In this document: positions 16,257-23,494 of the stretch, one piece after another
Numbering within the stretch: position 1 is the stretch's first letter
Layout: each line of letters opens with the position of its first letter
Source of the DNA: Actinoplanes auranticolor
Lineage (GTDB): Bacteria > Actinomycetota > Actinomycetes > Mycobacteriales > Micromonosporaceae
Reading direction: 5' to 3'
DNA: 64,000 nucleotides
NCBI RefSeq assembly: GCF_018332655.1
Contig: NZ_BOQL01000078.1
Location: forward strand, 1 to 64,000
Notes under the pieces: generated by a model
Seen by the model: the letters and a program-made list of their open reading frames with translations, nothing else
Database searches by the model: none
What the model was told of the DNA's origin: nothing
Position numbers and translations under genes: made by a program

Positions 16257-16946
16257 TCATGCGCCGCCGCCCGCGCCACCGCCCACGGCCGCGTCGGACT
16301 CCGGGAGCGCGCCCTCGGCGGGCTTGGCCGGGACCAGCGCCGACAGGTCGGCGGTGTCGTTGAGCCGCACCAGGAACGGGCGGGTCGGGGTGTAGCGGAT
16401 GACGCTCACCGAGGCCGGATCGGCCACCAGGCGCTGGAACTCGTCGAGGTGCAGGCCCATCGCGTCCGCCACGATGGCCTTGATCACATCGCCGTGGCTG
16501 CACGCCAGCCACAGCGCCTCCGGGCCGTGCGTGGCGGTGACCTGGGCGTCCCAGCGGCGGATGGTGGCCACCGCGCGGGCCGACATGGCCGCCATCGCCT
16601 CGCCGTTGGGGAACACGGCCGCGCTGGGGTGCTGCTGGACGACCGGCCAGAGCGGCTCGCCGGTCAGCTCCTTGAGCGGGCGGCCCTCCCAGTCGCCGTA
16701 GCCGCACTCGATCAGGCCCTCGTCGACCTCCGGCACGATGTCCGGCAGGGCCAGCTCCAGGGTCTGCCGGCAGCGGATCAGCGGGCTGGTCACCACGGCG
16801 GCGAGCGGCAGCTTGCGCAGCCGCTCACCGACCCGCTGGGCCTGTCCCCGGCCGGCCTCGTCGAGCTCGACCGGCAGCCGGCCGGCCAGCTCACCGGTGG
16901 CGTTGGCGGTGGTCCGCCCGTGGCGGAGCAGCAGGACGGTGGCCAC
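16257..16946 (-). CDS. MSMEG_4193-type histidine phosphatase/phosphomutase-like protein
   Basis: A 229-residue member of the histidine phosphatase superfamily. The catalytic RHG motif is LLLRHGRTTANATG with the phospho-accepting His8. VVTSPLIRCRQTLELAL supplies the second arginine region, the acid is in LIECGYGDWEGRPLKEL, and LACSHGDVIKAIVADAMGLHLDEFQ gives the second histidine. The C-terminal Gly/Ala-rich tail is disordered. The substrate is not known. It starts at GTG 16946, 2 bp after the LLM oxidoreductase stop, in the same operon. Confidence 0.9.
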   Translation of the reverse strand: MATVLLLRHGRTTANATGELAGRLPVELDEAGRGQAQRVGERLRKLPLAAVVTSPLIRCRQTLELALPDIVPEVDEGLIECGYGDWEGRPLKELTGEPLWPVVQQHPSAAVFPNGEAMAAMSARAVATIRRWDAQVTATHGPEALWLACSHGDVIKAIVADAMGLHLDEFQRLVADPASVSVIRYTPTRPFLVRLNDTADLSALVPAKPAEGALPESDAAVGGGAGGGA

Positions 16947-16948
16947 GG

Positions 16949-18001
16949 CTACTCGGCCACGCCCGACGCCTCGTACGCCTCCGCGACGGTGCGCAGCGTG
17001 GCGATGCCGCTCTCCAGATCGCCCACGTACGGGCTGATCGAGAGCGTGCCGACGCCGGCGGCGGCGTACTCCCGGATGCGTTCGGTGATCCGCGCCCTGG
17101 GGCCGATCATCGAGGTCCGGGTGATGAAGTCCTGCGGGATCGCGGCCGCGGCGTCGCGCGGCTTGCGGTCCAGGTAGAGGTCCTGGACCTCCTTGGCGGC
17201 GTCCGCGTAGCCCATCCGGACGGCGAGCTGGTTGTAGAAGTTCTGCTCGCGGCTGCCCATGCCGCCGACGTACAGCGCGGCGTACGGCCGGATCTGGTCG
17301 GCTCCGGCCGCGATGTCGTCACCGACCACCACGGGCACGGTCGGCGCCACGTCGAAGCCGGTCAGCCCGGCGCCGCTCTTGGACCGGCCACGCTCGACGT
17401 GCTGCAGATACTCCCCCGCGGCGTCGGGGGCGAAGAAGATGGCCAGCCAGCCGTCGGCGATCTCGCCGGCCAGCTCGAGGTTCTTCGGGCCCACCGCGGC
17501 CAGGTAGATCGGGATCTGCTCGCGCGGCGGGTGGAAGCCCAGCCGCAGCGCCTTGCCCGGGCCGTCGGGCAGCGGCAGCGTGTAGTGCTCGCCGTCGTAG
17601 GCCACCGGCTTGCGGGCGATCGCCAGCTTGACGATGTCGACGTACTCGCGGGTGCGGCCCAGCGGCTTGCCGAAGCGCACCCCGTGCCAACCCTCGGAGA
17701 CCTGCGGCCCGGAGACGCCCAGGCCCAGCCGGAACCGGCCGCCGGAGAGGGTGTCGATGGTCGCGGCGGTCATCGCGGTCATCGCCGGGCTGCGGGCCGG
17801 GATCTGCATCACGGCCGCGCCGACGTCGATCGACTGCGTCTGGCCGGCGATCCAGGCGAGCATGGTGGGCGAGTCCGAGCCGTACGCCTCCGCCGCCCAG
17901 ACCACCGAGTAGCCGAGCCGGTCGGCCTCCTGGGCCATGGCGAGATGGTCGGCGGGTGTGGTCCACGAGGTCTGGTATCCGAGGCTGAGTCCGAGCCGCA
18001 C
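16949..18001 (-). CDS. LLM class F420-dependent oxidoreductase
   Basis: A 350-residue luciferase-like monooxygenase-fold enzyme, most like the coenzyme F420-dependent group of actinobacteria. Typical text: SLGYQTSWTTPADHLAMAQEADRLGYSVVWAAEAYGSDSPTMLAWIAGQT, DTLSGGRFRLGLGVSGPQVSEGWHGVRFGKPLGRTREYVDIVKLAI, PIYLAAVGPKNLELAGEIADGWLAIFF. Its exact substrate cannot be read from sequence. The GTG start at 17999-18001 has GGGAGG about 5 nt upstream. It is the first gene of the cluster that ends with mshC, so its promoter probably drives all five genes. Confidence 0.92.
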   Translation of the reverse strand: MRLGLSLGYQTSWTTPADHLAMAQEADRLGYSVVWAAEAYGSDSPTMLAWIAGQTQSIDVGAAVMQIPARSPAMTAMTAATIDTLSGGRFRLGLGVSGPQVSEGWHGVRFGKPLGRTREYVDIVKLAIARKPVAYDGEHYTLPLPDGPGKALRLGFHPPREQIPIYLAAVGPKNLELAGEIADGWLAIFFAPDAAGEYLQHVERGRSKSGAGLTGFDVAPTVPVVVGDDIAAGADQIRPYAALYVGGMGSREQNFYNQLAVRMGYADAAKEVQDLYLDRKPRDAAAAIPQDFITRTSMIGPRARITERIREYAAAGVGTLSISPYVGDLESGIATLRTVAEAYEASGVAE

Positions 18002-18056
18002 GGGTCCTCCCGTTTCTTCCGCGAGAGCACCGATGCTCCGCGCTACGAAGCCTAGG

Positions 18057-18087
18057 CGAACACGCTCAGTGATCTTCGCGGTGTTCG
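18057..18087. promoter_or_regulatory. Inverted repeat upstream of the LLM operon
   Basis: CGAACAC (18057-18063) and GTGTTCG (18081-18087) form 7-bp arms 17 bp apart in the divergent region between the LLM operon and the aldo/keto reductase gene. A second short repeat, CGGTCG-N6-CGACCG, overlaps at 18086-18103. They are possible operators; no cognate regulator is adjacent. Confidence 0.3.
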
Positions 18088-18167
18088 GTCGTCAACCCGA
18101 CCGATCGCGGCCCTATTGAGCTGCCGCGAGCGTTTCGCGGCCGGGCCGGGCTGAATAAGGTTCACCC

Positions 18168-19184
18168 ATGCAACAGCGACCGCTCGGCCGAAGCGGGCTG
18201 GCGGTCTCCCGGCTGGCTCTCGGCACCATGACGTGGGGCCGGGACACCGATCCCGACGACGCGGCCGACCAGCTGAAGCTCTATCTGGAGGCGGGCGGCA
18301 CGCTGATCGACACCGCCGACGTGTACGGCGACGGCGACGCCGAGACGGTCATCGGCTCCCTGATCGACCACCTGGTGCCCCGCGACGAGGTGCTGATCGC
18401 GACCAAGGCCGGCCTCGGCGAGTACGGCTTCCGCCGCCGCGACAGCTCCCGCGGCCACCTGCTGCGCAGCCTGGACCAGTCGCTGCGCCGGCTCGGCACC
18501 GACTACGTGGATCTGTGGCAGGTGCACGGCTACGACCCGCAGACGCCGCTGGAGGAGACACTGTCGGCGCTGGACCACGCGGTGAACAGCGGCCGGGTCC
18601 GCTACGTGGGCGTGTCGAACTTCGCCGGCTGGCAGACCGCGCGGGCCGCCGCCTGGCAGCAGGCCTTCCCGACCCGGGCCCCGATCGTCGCCACCCAGGT
18701 GGAGTATTCGCTGCTGGAGCGCGGCGTCGAACGCGAGGTGCTGCCGGCCGCGGCGGCGCTGGGCATCGGGGTGCTGCCGTGGTCGCCGCTGGGCCGCGGG
18801 GTGCTGACGGGCAAGTACCGCAACGGCCGGCCGCTGGACTCGCGGGCCGCCACCGAGCACCTGGCGCCGTTCGTGCAGACGTACCTGGAGCCGCGCAGCT
18901 CGAGCATCGTCGAGGCGGTGGTGATCGCGGCCGGCGGCCTGGGCGTGTCGCCGCTGGAGGTCGCGCTGGCCTGGATCCGCGACCGCCCGGGAGTGGTCGC
19001 GCCGATCCTGGGCGCCCGCACGGCCGGGCAGTTGCAGGGCGCGCTGCAGAGCGAGGAGCTGGTGCTGCCCGGCGAGATCGCCGACGCGCTCGACGACGTG
19101 TCGGCGGTGCCGGTCGGCTATCCCGAGAGAGAGGGCCTGACCGGCCCGGGGACTGGTGACATGCCGGGCGCCGGGGCATATTAG
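18168..19184 (+). CDS. Aldo/keto reductase
   Basis: A 338-residue TIM-barrel NADPH-dependent reductase. The catalytic tetrad is complete: Asp48 (LIDTADVYG), Tyr53, Lys80 (VLIATKAG) and His120 (DLWQVHGYD). The C-terminal cofactor-binding region (PGVVAPILGARTAGQLQGAL) is also present. YVGVSNFAGWQTARAAA and QVEYSLLERGVEREVLPAAAALGIGVLPWSPLGRGVLTGKY are typical of the Tas/YajO-like group. The physiological substrate is unknown. ATG 18168 has AAGG 9 nt upstream. The DUF5703 gene follows 5 bp after the stop, probably in the same transcript. Confidence 0.93.
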   Translation: MQQRPLGRSGLAVSRLALGTMTWGRDTDPDDAADQLKLYLEAGGTLIDTADVYGDGDAETVIGSLIDHLVPRDEVLIATKAGLGEYGFRRRDSSRGHLLRSLDQSLRRLGTDYVDLWQVHGYDPQTPLEETLSALDHAVNSGRVRYVGVSNFAGWQTARAAAWQQAFPTRAPIVATQVEYSLLERGVEREVLPAAAALGIGVLPWSPLGRGVLTGKYRNGRPLDSRAATEHLAPFVQTYLEPRSSSIVEAVVIAAGGLGVSPLEVALAWIRDRPGVVAPILGARTAGQLQGALQSEELVLPGEIADALDDVSAVPVGYPEREGLTGPGTGDMPGAGAY

Positions 19185-19189
19185 GACGC

Positions 19190-19381
19190 ATGGACTACGA
19201 GTACGCGCCGCTCCGGTTGCCATCGAATGTCGATCGCTTGACCGCCGCGGCGCAGCTGGCGATCCAGGCGGAATTCTCGGGGTGGGAGCTGGCCCGCGTC
19301 CAGCTCTTCCGGGACGGAACCCGGCAGGTGATGCTCCGCCGCAAGATCCAGGGCAACCTCCAGCCAGGCCTGAGCACCTAG
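19190..19381 (+). CDS. DUF5703 family small protein
   Basis: 63 residues, MDYEYAPLRLPSNVDRLTAAA...SGWELARVQLFRDGTRQVMLRRKI, matching the DUF5703 pattern of short actinobacterial cytosolic proteins (an acidic/aromatic start, GWEL, and an arginine-rich end). There is no catalytic motif. It begins 5 bp after the aldo/keto reductase stop and ends at a strong terminator, so it is the second gene of that transcript. Confidence 0.85.
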   Translation: MDYEYAPLRLPSNVDRLTAAAQLAIQAEFSGWELARVQLFRDGTRQVMLRRKIQGNLQPGLST

Positions 19382-19394
19382 CCAAAGTCAAAAG

Positions 19395-19425
19395 CAGCCG
19401 CCCGCCTCAAGGAGGCGGGCGGCTG
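19395..19425 (+). terminator. Strong intrinsic hairpin terminator
   Basis: CAGCCGCCCGCCTC (19395-19408), loop AAG, then GAGGCGGGCGGCTG (19412-19425): a perfect 14-bp stem followed by TTGCC, 14 bp after the DUF5703 stop. Confidence 0.85.
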
Positions 19426-19463
19426 TTGCCCTGCCCGACGCGGGTTACACCGCAACCAGAGTC

Positions 19464-19562
19464 GCAGTGCGCCCGTCGATGTCGGGGACGCCGAACTGAC
19501 TAGGCGCTCTTTGCCGTGGTCAGTTTCGGCGGCCCCGGCATCGACCTCGTGGGGCGCACTGC
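19464..19562. repeat. Long imperfect palindrome between convergent genes
   Basis: The left arm 19464-19500 and right arm 19519-19562 are reverse complements except for a 6-7 nt insertion in the right arm and about three other differences. Both arms share GCAGTGCGCCC, TCGATG, CGGGG, CGCCGAA and CTGAC in order. An 18-nt spacer separates them. It lies between the DUF5703 terminator and the next minus-strand gene. It may be a second bidirectional terminator or the ends of a vanished mobile element. Confidence 0.6.
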
Positions 19563-19589
19563 CCGCCGAGCGGAGCGAGGCCATTCAGC

Positions 19590-20255
19590 TCAGTGGTTGT
19601 GGCCGGCGTGTTCGTCTTCCTCGTCTTCGGTGAAGGGGTGTTCGTCCAGGCGGCCGACCAGTTGGTCGTCGGGGGCGGGGGCGAAGGGGCCGGCGCCGTC
19701 CTCGTCCTCGAAGGCTTCGAGGTCGAGGGGTTCCGTGACCTCGCTGACCGTGAGCAGGCCGTCGAGCGGCTCCAGCTCCGGCACGTCGAGCGAGGACAGC
19801 GAGCCGTCGCCGGCCTGGAGCAGCTCCAGCACCGCTTCGCCGACCGATTCGACCTCGCCGGCCTCCTCGTCGGCCGGGACCAGGTTGCGGCGGGTCGCGT
19901 CGGCCACCCGCAGCAGCGCCGAGACGCTGGGCACCCGGTAGTCGCGGCGCTGGCGCACCGAGATCACCCGCGCATGCGGGTCGGCGCCGGCGCCGTCGAG
20001 ACCGGCGACCGTACCGAAGCGCTGGTCGGCCTCGTCGGGGTCGATGGACTCGACGTCCCACGGCGTGACCTCGCCGAACGCCTCGAGCAGCTGCTCGTCG
20101 TACGCGAAGGAGGTGTTGTTGAGGTTGACGTACGCCTGCCACACATCGTCGTCATCCACCCGCCCCTGGGCGGCCTTGACTGCCGCCAGGTGGGCTTTCG
20201 CGGCCTCGACGACGCGCTCGAGAGCGGCATCCAGATCCGCGTGCTGGTCGGTCAT
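19590..20255 (-). CDS. Actinobacterial hypothetical protein with acidic, His-ending tail
   Basis: 221 residues without a named domain that I recognise. The N-terminal third is helical (LDAALERVVEAAKAHLAAVKAAQGRVDDDDVWQAYVNLNNTSFAYDEQLLEAFGEVTPWDVE). A basic RVISVRQRRDYRVPSVSALLRVADATRRNL segment follows, and the last 80 residues are acidic, ending HAGHNH. ATG 20253-20255 is where coherent coding begins; AGGAC lies about 10 nt before it. It starts 20 bp downstream of the M20 peptidase stop, so the two form one transcript. The His/Asp-rich tail could bind metal, which is inference. Confidence 0.75.
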   Translation of the reverse strand: MTDQHADLDAALERVVEAAKAHLAAVKAAQGRVDDDDVWQAYVNLNNTSFAYDEQLLEAFGEVTPWDVESIDPDEADQRFGTVAGLDGAGADPHARVISVRQRRDYRVPSVSALLRVADATRRNLVPADEEAGEVESVGEAVLELLQAGDGSLSSLDVPELEPLDGLLTVSEVTEPLDLEAFEDEDGAGPFAPAPDDQLVGRLDEHPFTEDEEDEHAGHNH

Positions 20256-20274
20256 GGTGTGAAAAGTCCTTTCA

Positions 20275-21582
20275 TCAGCTCGCCTGCAGCAGTCGGTCGA
20301 GCACACGCACGCCGAACTGTAGTCCTTCCACCGGAACCCGTTCGTCGACGCCGTGGAACAACGCGGAGAAGTTCAGGTCGGCCGGCAGCTTCAGGGGTGC
20401 GAAGCCGAAGCAGCGGATGCCCAGCGTGCTGAACGCCTTGGCGTCCGTGCCGCCGGAGAGCATGTACGGCACCGTGCGTGCGCCCGGGTCCTCGGCGCGC
20501 AGCGCGGCCCCCATGGCCTCGACGAGCGCGCCGTCGAAGCCGGTCTCCAGGGCTCCCTGCCGGGAGATGTGCTCGATCTCGATGTCCGGGCCGATCACCC
20601 CGCGCAGCTGCTCGAGGAAGATCTCGGCCTGGCCCGGCAGGGTACGGCAGTCGATGGTCGCCGACGCCTTGCCGGGGATGACGTTGTCCTTGTAGCCGGC
20701 TTCGAGCCGGGTCGGGTTGGCGGTGTTGCGCACGGTCGCGCCGATCAGGTTGGCGATGGGGCCGAGCTTGGCGATGGCCAGCTCGGGCTCGTCCGGGTCG
20801 AGTTCCACGCCCAGCGCCTCGGAAATCTGCTCGAGGAAGGACCGCACGGTCGGGGTGACGACCATCGGGAACTTGTGCCGGCCGACCGCGGCGACGGCCT
20901 CGGCGAGCGCGGTGACGGCGTTGTCGTCGTGCACGAAGGAGCCGTGCCCGGGGCGCCCCTTGGCGTGCAGCCGCAGCCAGTCGATGCCCTTCTCGGCGGT
21001 CTCGACCAGGTAGAGGCGCAGGTCGTCGTTGACCGTGTAGGAGAAGCCGCCGACCTCGCCGATCGCCTCGGTGCAGCCTTCGAACAGGTCGGCGTGCTCG
21101 CGGACGAGGAACTGCGAGCCGTACTCCATGCCCGCCTCCTCGTCGGCCGTGTAGGCCAGGACGATGTCGCGGGGCGGGACGTAGCCGGTGCGCTGCCAGC
21201 CGCGGACCACGGCGAGCATCATCGCGTCGAAGTCCTTCATGTCGATCGCGCCGCGGCCCCACAGGTAGCCGTCCTTCTCCTCGCCGGAGAAGGGCGGCAC
21301 CGACCATTCGCTGGCGTCGGCCGGGACGACGTCGAGGTGCCCGTGCACGAGCAGGGCGCCGCGGCTGCGGTCGGCGCCCGGGATGCGGGCGACGAGGTTG
21401 GCCCGCCGGGGTGCGGACTCGTGCAGTTCGACGTCGATGCCGACGTCGCTGAGCTTGGCCGCGACGTACTCGGCGGCGACGCGTTCGCCGACGGTGGTGC
21501 GCGGATCGCCGGTGTTGCTGGTGTCGATCCGGAGCAGGTCGCGGCAGATGTCGACGACCTCGTCGGCGGGGACAGGTTCCAT
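20275..21582 (-). CDS. M20 family zinc metallopeptidase
   Basis: A 435-residue M20/M25/M40 hydrolase (aminoacylase/dipeptidase/deacetylase group). The di-zinc ligands are visible: LLVHGHLDVVPAD, LWGRGAIDMKDFDAM (bridging Asp), AYTADEEAGMEYGS (catalytic Glu pair) and the C-terminal LFHGVDERV histidine. The lid dimerisation domain contains KGRPGHGSFVHDDNAV. Substrate class is not resolved by sequence. ATG 21580-21582 faces the hemerythrin gene on the other strand. It is followed by the acidic hypothetical gene after 19 bp. Confidence 0.92.
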   Translation of the reverse strand: MEPVPADEVVDICRDLLRIDTSNTGDPRTTVGERVAAEYVAAKLSDVGIDVELHESAPRRANLVARIPGADRSRGALLVHGHLDVVPADASEWSVPPFSGEEKDGYLWGRGAIDMKDFDAMMLAVVRGWQRTGYVPPRDIVLAYTADEEAGMEYGSQFLVREHADLFEGCTEAIGEVGGFSYTVNDDLRLYLVETAEKGIDWLRLHAKGRPGHGSFVHDDNAVTALAEAVAAVGRHKFPMVVTPTVRSFLEQISEALGVELDPDEPELAIAKLGPIANLIGATVRNTANPTRLEAGYKDNVIPGKASATIDCRTLPGQAEIFLEQLRGVIGPDIEIEHISRQGALETGFDGALVEAMGAALRAEDPGARTVPYMLSGGTDAKAFSTLGIRCFGFAPLKLPADLNFSALFHGVDERVPVEGLQFGVRVLDRLLQAS

Positions 21583-21679
21583 CCGCTCTTCTTACCAGCT
21601 GACCGCCGGCCGCGTTTGGCGGGAGATCAGGTACGGGTAAGACGGGCCCGACCCGCCGGGTTCCGCGAAAGGAAGCACA

Positions 21680-22285
21680 GTGTCGGTTCAGCTGCCTCCC
21701 CTGCCGCCCGTGGGCGGTGAGACGACCGGTCCCAACGTCGTCGATCTCATCAACCGCGAGCACCGCGAGCTGCTCGCGCTCTGCGACGAGCTCACCGGCG
21801 ACGGTACGGACGCGGCGCGCCGCCGGACCCTGGCCCAGGTGATCAGCGCGGAACTGTCGCGGCACCTGTCCGCGGAGGAGCAGTACCTCTACCCCGCGAT
21901 CCGGACGACGGTGCCGGACGGCTACGCGCTCGTGGACCGGGAGATCGCCGAGGACCGGGCTCTGCTGGAGGCTCTGCGGCTGCTGGAGGCCGCGGACGAC
22001 GAGAGCCGGGCCGGGCGTGCGGACGACGTCTCCCGGCGCCTCACCCGGCACGCGGACGCCGCGGCGGGCGAGCTGCTGCCGCTGCTGTTGCAGATGGCCC
22101 CGGTGGAGGACCTGATCCGGCTCGGCAACCGGGTCGAGCTGGCCGAGGAGGCCGCTCCGACGCGTCCGCACCCGGGCACTCCGGCGACGCCACCGTGGAA
22201 CAAGGTGGTCGATCCGGCGGTGGCGGTGGTGGACAAGATGCGCGACATGGTGAGCCGGCGGACGACGTACCCGCGGGATCTATGA
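21680..22285 (+). CDS. Hemerythrin HHE domain protein
   Basis: A 201-residue protein with a hemerythrin-like four-helix bundle. Iron-ligand candidates are NREHRELLALCDEL, ELSRHLSAEEQYLYPAI (H-x4-E) and a later RRLTRHADAAAGELLPLLL. The C-terminal 50 residues are proline-rich then basic (MRDMVSRRTTYPRDL). Such proteins bind a di-iron site and are linked to oxygen/NO sensing or iron handling; the role here is unknown. GTG 21680 has AAAGGA 5 nt upstream. It is divergent from the M20 gene. Confidence 0.88.
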   Translation: MSVQLPPLPPVGGETTGPNVVDLINREHRELLALCDELTGDGTDAARRRTLAQVISAELSRHLSAEEQYLYPAIRTTVPDGYALVDREIAEDRALLEALRLLEAADDESRAGRADDVSRRLTRHADAAAGELLPLLLQMAPVEDLIRLGNRVELAEEAAPTRPHPGTPATPPWNKVVDPAVAVVDKMRDMVSRRTTYPRDL

Positions 22286-22465
22286 ACAAAGCACAAAGTG
22301 GACGGCAGATTTTACGGATAGTGAAACACACCTCACGGTACGTGCCGGTAACAGCGTACGGGTTCGCAGCTTCTGTCCTTTTGGTTAACCTATTTGTCAC
22401 AAGTGGAGGATCTTTGGCTGGCCGAAGGTCTAGCCGTTATCCCGCGAAAGTCCTACCGTCACGCT
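22286..22465 (+). other. AT-rich leader upstream of the LysR gene
   Basis: This 180-bp stretch is markedly poorer in GC than its surroundings (for example gtccttttggttaacctatttgtcacaag). It holds no convincing ORF or tRNA. It most likely contains the LysR promoter and binding sites. An open frame upstream of ATG 22466 exists but does not resemble the family. Confidence 0.5.
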
Positions 22466-23446
22466 ATGAACCTGGAGCTGCGGCATCTCAAGGTGGTCTG
22501 TGCCATCGCGGAGACGGGCAGCGTGACGAAGGCGGCATCGCTGCTGGGGCTCGCCCAGCCGGCGCTGACCGCTCAGCTGCAACGCATCGAGCGGACCCTG
22601 GGTGGGCCGCTCTTCGAACGTGACCGGCGCGGTGCCCGCCCGACCGCCCTCGGTGAACTCGTCCTCTCCCGGGCCCGGGTGCTGCTGCCCGCGATGAAAG
22701 GTCTGCAGGACGAGGCCGCCCGGCTGGCCGGGTCCGGCGCGGACGAGAACGTGATGACCCGCTACCGGATCGGCGGGATCGGCGGACCGGTCATCGGTGG
22801 CATGGTGCACCGGCTCTCCGAGGCCCAGCCCGATGCCCAGATCAGCACCCACGCGTCGTACTACGTGGACGAGCTGTGCGGCATGGTGCTGGCCGGCAAG
22901 CTCGACTACGCCCAGGTGGGTGTCTGCGGTGACGCCATCCCGTCGGCCGACTACGGCCTGGTGTGGCAGACCATCGCGGTCGACGCGGTGTGCGTACTGA
23001 TGCCCGAGGACCATCCGGCGGCCAAGGGCGTCGACGTGGACCTCGCGGAGCTCGCCGAGGAGCAGTGGGTGGCCGGCACCGGTGACGGCTGCTTCGCCGA
23101 CTGTTTCGCGGCCTGCTGCGCCCGTTCGGGTTTCACCCCGCGCCGGATGCTGGAGACCGATATCCGCGGCTGCGTGGACATGGTGGAGTCGGGGCTGGCG
23201 CTCGCGCTGTGCCAGCCGACGTTCCGGCCACCGGCCGGGCTCACCCACCGCCCGCTGCAGGGCGCGCCGCTGCGCTGGCGCCAGGTGCTCGGCTGGCACC
23301 CGGACAGCACCGCCGCCCGGGTCGCGCCCCGGCTGATGACCATGGCCGCGGAGACCTACAACGAGGTCGTGGCCCGCAACCCGCTCTACATCGAGTGGCT
23401 GGAGGACTATCCGCAGCTCGGCGGGGCGCACCTCGCGGCGGCATGA
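22466..23446 (+). CDS. LysR-family transcriptional regulator
   Basis: A 326-residue LysR regulator. The N-terminal winged HTH reads LRHLKVVCAIAETGSVTKAASLLGLAQPALTAQLQRIERTLGGPLFERDRRGARPTALGELVL. The remainder is a periplasmic-binding-protein-like effector domain that is unusually rich in cysteine (GDGCFADCFAACCARSGF), which is uncommon in LysR proteins. ATG 22466 matches the family start (MNLELRHL). No divergent target gene is next to it; the upstream gene is a co-directional hemerythrin gene. It ends at a shared hairpin. Confidence 0.9.
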   Translation: MNLELRHLKVVCAIAETGSVTKAASLLGLAQPALTAQLQRIERTLGGPLFERDRRGARPTALGELVLSRARVLLPAMKGLQDEAARLAGSGADENVMTRYRIGGIGGPVIGGMVHRLSEAQPDAQISTHASYYVDELCGMVLAGKLDYAQVGVCGDAIPSADYGLVWQTIAVDAVCVLMPEDHPAAKGVDVDLAELAEEQWVAGTGDGCFADCFAACCARSGFTPRRMLETDIRGCVDMVESGLALALCQPTFRPPAGLTHRPLQGAPLRWRQVLGWHPDSTAARVAPRLMTMAAETYNEVVARNPLYIEWLEDYPQLGGAHLAAA

Positions 23447-23448
23447 CG

Positions 23449-23482
23449 AACGCCCCGGCTCTCCGAGGAGAACCGGGGCGTT
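23449..23482. terminator. Bidirectional hairpin terminator
   Basis: AACGCCCCGG and CCGGGGCGTT form a perfect outer stem, extended inward by TCTCC/GGAGA. The element lies 2 bp after the LysR stop and 13 bp beyond the stop of the convergent ClpC-like gene. Confidence 0.8.
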
Positions 23483-23494
23483 GTCTCTCGCCGG

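Noticed and set aside
19464-19562. Integron attC site
   Set aside because: The palindrome lacks the RYYYAAC/GTTRRRY core pair, and no integron integrase is present.
22286-22465. tRNA or small RNA gene in the AT-rich leader
   Set aside because: No cloverleaf could be built; the segments resembling a T-arm lack paired stems.
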